The notes beneath the pieces were generated by a model. It ran no database searches. It was given only the letters and a program-made list of their open reading frames with translations, and had not been told where the DNA came from. A stretch of 14,501 nucleotides of DNA from Candidatus Zipacnadia bacterium (GTDB lineage: Bacteria; Armatimonadota; Zipacnadia; Zipacnadales; Zipacnadaceae): the NCBI GenBank assembly GCA_029821515.1, contig JALGTD010000009.1:1-14501 (forward strand). The letters run 5' to 3'. Numbering within the stretch: the stretch's first letter is position 1; each line of letters begins with the position of its first letter. Positions 13,332 to 14,501 of the stretch are shown here, in pieces. The translations under genes and the position numbers were made by a program.

Positions 13332-13967
13332 TCATTCCTTTTGTTGTTTCTGCGTTGGTCGGATGAGTACCAAACCACCGTTGGGGCCAGGAATGCCGCC
13401 TTTGATGAGCAGTAGATTGTCCTCCGTGTCCACTGCAACGACCGTCAGCCCCTTTATTGTAGTCTGCTTGTTGCCCATCTGGCCGGGCATTCTCGTCCCA
13501 GGAAAGATACGTTGCGCATCGGTAGCACCCGCCGACTGCAGGGTGCGATGTACCTTCGAACCGTGACTGGCCGGGCCACCATGGAATCCATATCTCTTCA
13601 TAACGCCAGCAAATCCGCGCCCCTTTGATCGTCCCGTTACTTCCACACGCTCACCTTCGCTGAACAACTCCACGGTTAGCTCTTGACCTTCCTCGTACTC
13701 CTCCTCAGCATCCACACGAAACTCAGTCAGGTATCTCAGCGGAGCAATCCCGCGGCTCTCAAAGTGACCAGCCATAGGACTGTTGGTGCGGCGCCGACTG
13801 TGCCGCTCAAACCCAATCTGCACCGCCTCGTAGCCGTCTGTCTGCCCGGTCTTGCGCTGCACCACGGTACACGGCCCAGCCTGCACCACTGTCACCGGGA
13901 CAGCCTGGCCATCATCGGTAAATATCCGCGTCATACCAACTTTTTTGCCTAACAATCCTACTGGCAT
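13332..13967 (-). CDS. rplC: 50S ribosomal protein L3
   Basis: Early-assembly large-subunit protein whose loop approaches the peptidyl-transferase centre. The 211-residue product begins MPVGLLGKKVGMTRIF and has SKGRGFAGVMKRYGFHGGPASHGS (114-137) and PGPNGGLVLIR at the end. The central loop reads HRTLQSAGATDAQRIFPGTR then MPGQMG (140-165), where most bacteria have an HR-x-PGSIGA segment and MAG(H/R)MG, so it is somewhat divergent. ATG 13967 is chosen on homology; an in-frame ATG at 14006 would add 13 unrelated residues. The Shine-Dalgarno is weak. Confidence 0.96.
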   Translation of the reverse strand: MPVGLLGKKVGMTRIFTDDGQAVPVTVVQAGPCTVVQRKTGQTDGYEAVQIGFERHSRRRTNSPMAGHFESRGIAPLRYLTEFRVDAEEEYEEGQELTVELFSEGERVEVTGRSKGRGFAGVMKRYGFHGGPASHGSKVHRTLQSAGATDAQRIFPGTRMPGQMGNKQTTIKGLTVVAVDTEDNLLLIKGGIPGPNGGLVLIRPTQKQQKE

Positions 13968-14012
13968 ATCAGTCACCACTTCGCGTCCCAGACCAAGCGG
14001 ACGCATCAGGCG

Positions 14013-14333
14013 CTATGAGGTGCGAATAGCGATATCTACGCCACCCGGCAGATCAAGCTCCATAAGAGCGTCAACTGTACGGGCCGTCGAGTCAATGATA
14101 TCAATCAAGCGCTTGTGAACTCGGATCTCAAAGTGCTCCATCGTCCGGGTGGAGCGTCCCAGTGCTGTCGGTTTCACAACACAATGGATATGCTTTTCGG
14201 TCGGCAGCGGAACCGGCCCGGAGATTCGCGCACCCGTGTTCTCGGCTGTCTCCACTATCTTCTCGCACGACTGGTCCAGTACTTCGTGGTCAAAAGCCTT
14301 TAGTTTGATCCTGATTTGCGAACTTTCTTGCAT
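14013..14333 (-). CDS. rpsJ: 30S ribosomal protein S10 (transcription factor NusE) with unusual loop
   Basis: Small-subunit head protein that also works with NusB and NusG in transcription-translation coupling. The 106-residue product has the conserved IRIKLKAFDHEVLDQS, GPVPLPTEKH and RVHKRLIDIID...TVDALMELDLPGGVDI. The usual SPH-x-x-KD(S/A)R loop is replaced by KPTALGRSTRTMEH, about 2 residues longer. ATG 14333 is chosen because GGAGAGG lies 6 bases upstream. It lies 54 bases after the tuf stop, the usual str-S10 junction. Confidence 0.96.
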   Translation of the reverse strand: MQESSQIRIKLKAFDHEVLDQSCEKIVETAENTGARISGPVPLPTEKHIHCVVKPTALGRSTRTMEHFEIRVHKRLIDIIDSTARTVDALMELDLPGGVDIAIRTS

Positions 14334-14387
14334 AGCAGCCTCTCCCACTATACGCTCAGACTTATGCTAACAACTTGCATACAGTTA

Positions 14388-14501
14388 CTACTCCACAACT
14401 TTAGTAACGACGCCGGCGCCGACGGTATGGCCACCCTCACGGATGGCAAAACGTACCCCAGCATCCATAGCAATGGGCTGAATTAGCTCTACGATGAATT
14501 T
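14388..14501 (-). CDS. tuf: Elongation factor Tu, C-terminal end only
   Basis: Delivers aminoacyl-tRNA to the ribosomal A site. Only the last 37 codons and a TAG stop are inside the window. Hand translation gives KFIVELIQPIAMDAGVRFAI, then REGGHTVGAGVVTKVVE, an unmistakable EF-Tu domain 3 terminus. The usual Arg in EGGRTVGAG (E. coli Arg381) is His here. Its place before rpsJ implies a rpsL-rpsG-fusA-tuf str operon upstream. Confidence 0.97.
   Translation of the reverse strand, partial: KFIVELIQPIAMDAGVRFAIREGGHTVGAGVVTKVVE

Noticed and set aside
13325..13438. N-terminal extension of L4 (and likewise longer starts for L3, L6, S10 and L29)
   Set aside because: The extra residues do not match the families, overlap upstream genes and sit before the evident Shine-Dalgarno sites.

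Overview
This window is a long, uninterrupted bacterial ribosomal-protein locus (tuf-S10-spc-secY-adk-map), read entirely from the minus strand. It enters from the right edge with the last codons of EF-Tu (tuf) and leaves at the left edge inside methionine aminopeptidase (map). I see 24 protein genes, no RNA gene, no insertion sequence, no CRISPR array and no convincing intrinsic terminator. No gene-free stretch exceeds about 95 bases. Most genes have a clear Shine-Dalgarno sequence 5-11 bases before the start, and four use GTG (rpsS, the EF-G-like gene, rpsN, rplR).

The organism is a bacterium with moderately high GC. The zinc-type short S14, the L24 with a zinc ribbon, and the four-cysteine adenylate kinase lid suggest a Gram-positive-like or Terrabacteria-type lineage, but I cannot name a phylum from the sequence.

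Layout in transcription order (right to left): tuf 3' end; S10 half: rpsJ, rplC, rplD, rplW, rplB, rpsS, rplV, rpsC, rplP, rpmC, rpsQ; then a complete EF-G-like translational GTPase; then the spc half: rplN, rplX, rplE, rpsN (type Z), rpsH, rplF, rplR, rplO, secY; then adk and map. The products form both ribosomal subunits, the translocon channel into which some ribosomes feed, a nucleotide-balancing kinase, and the enzyme that trims the initiator methionine.

Four departures from the standard layout stand out. (1) rpsE (S5) and rpmD (L30), normally between rplR and rplO, are absent; only about 95 bases remain there, containing a perfect 9-bp hairpin. (2) A second-type EF-G gene (DTPGY instead of DTPGH) sits between rpsQ and rplN. 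(3) S3 carries a tail of about 170 residues, very acidic, built partly from a near-identical 90-bp tandem repeat; its last 150 residues contain no Lys or Arg. (4) Several ribosomal proteins (S10, L6, L3, L5, S19) differ from the usual bacterial sequence in normally conserved loops or have added tails. In addition, several spc-half intergenic gaps contain stable-looking hairpins that do not resemble terminators and could be translational control sites. S3 and S5 both line the mRNA entry site and EF-G drives translocation, so the first three oddities touch the same functional region; that link is inference.
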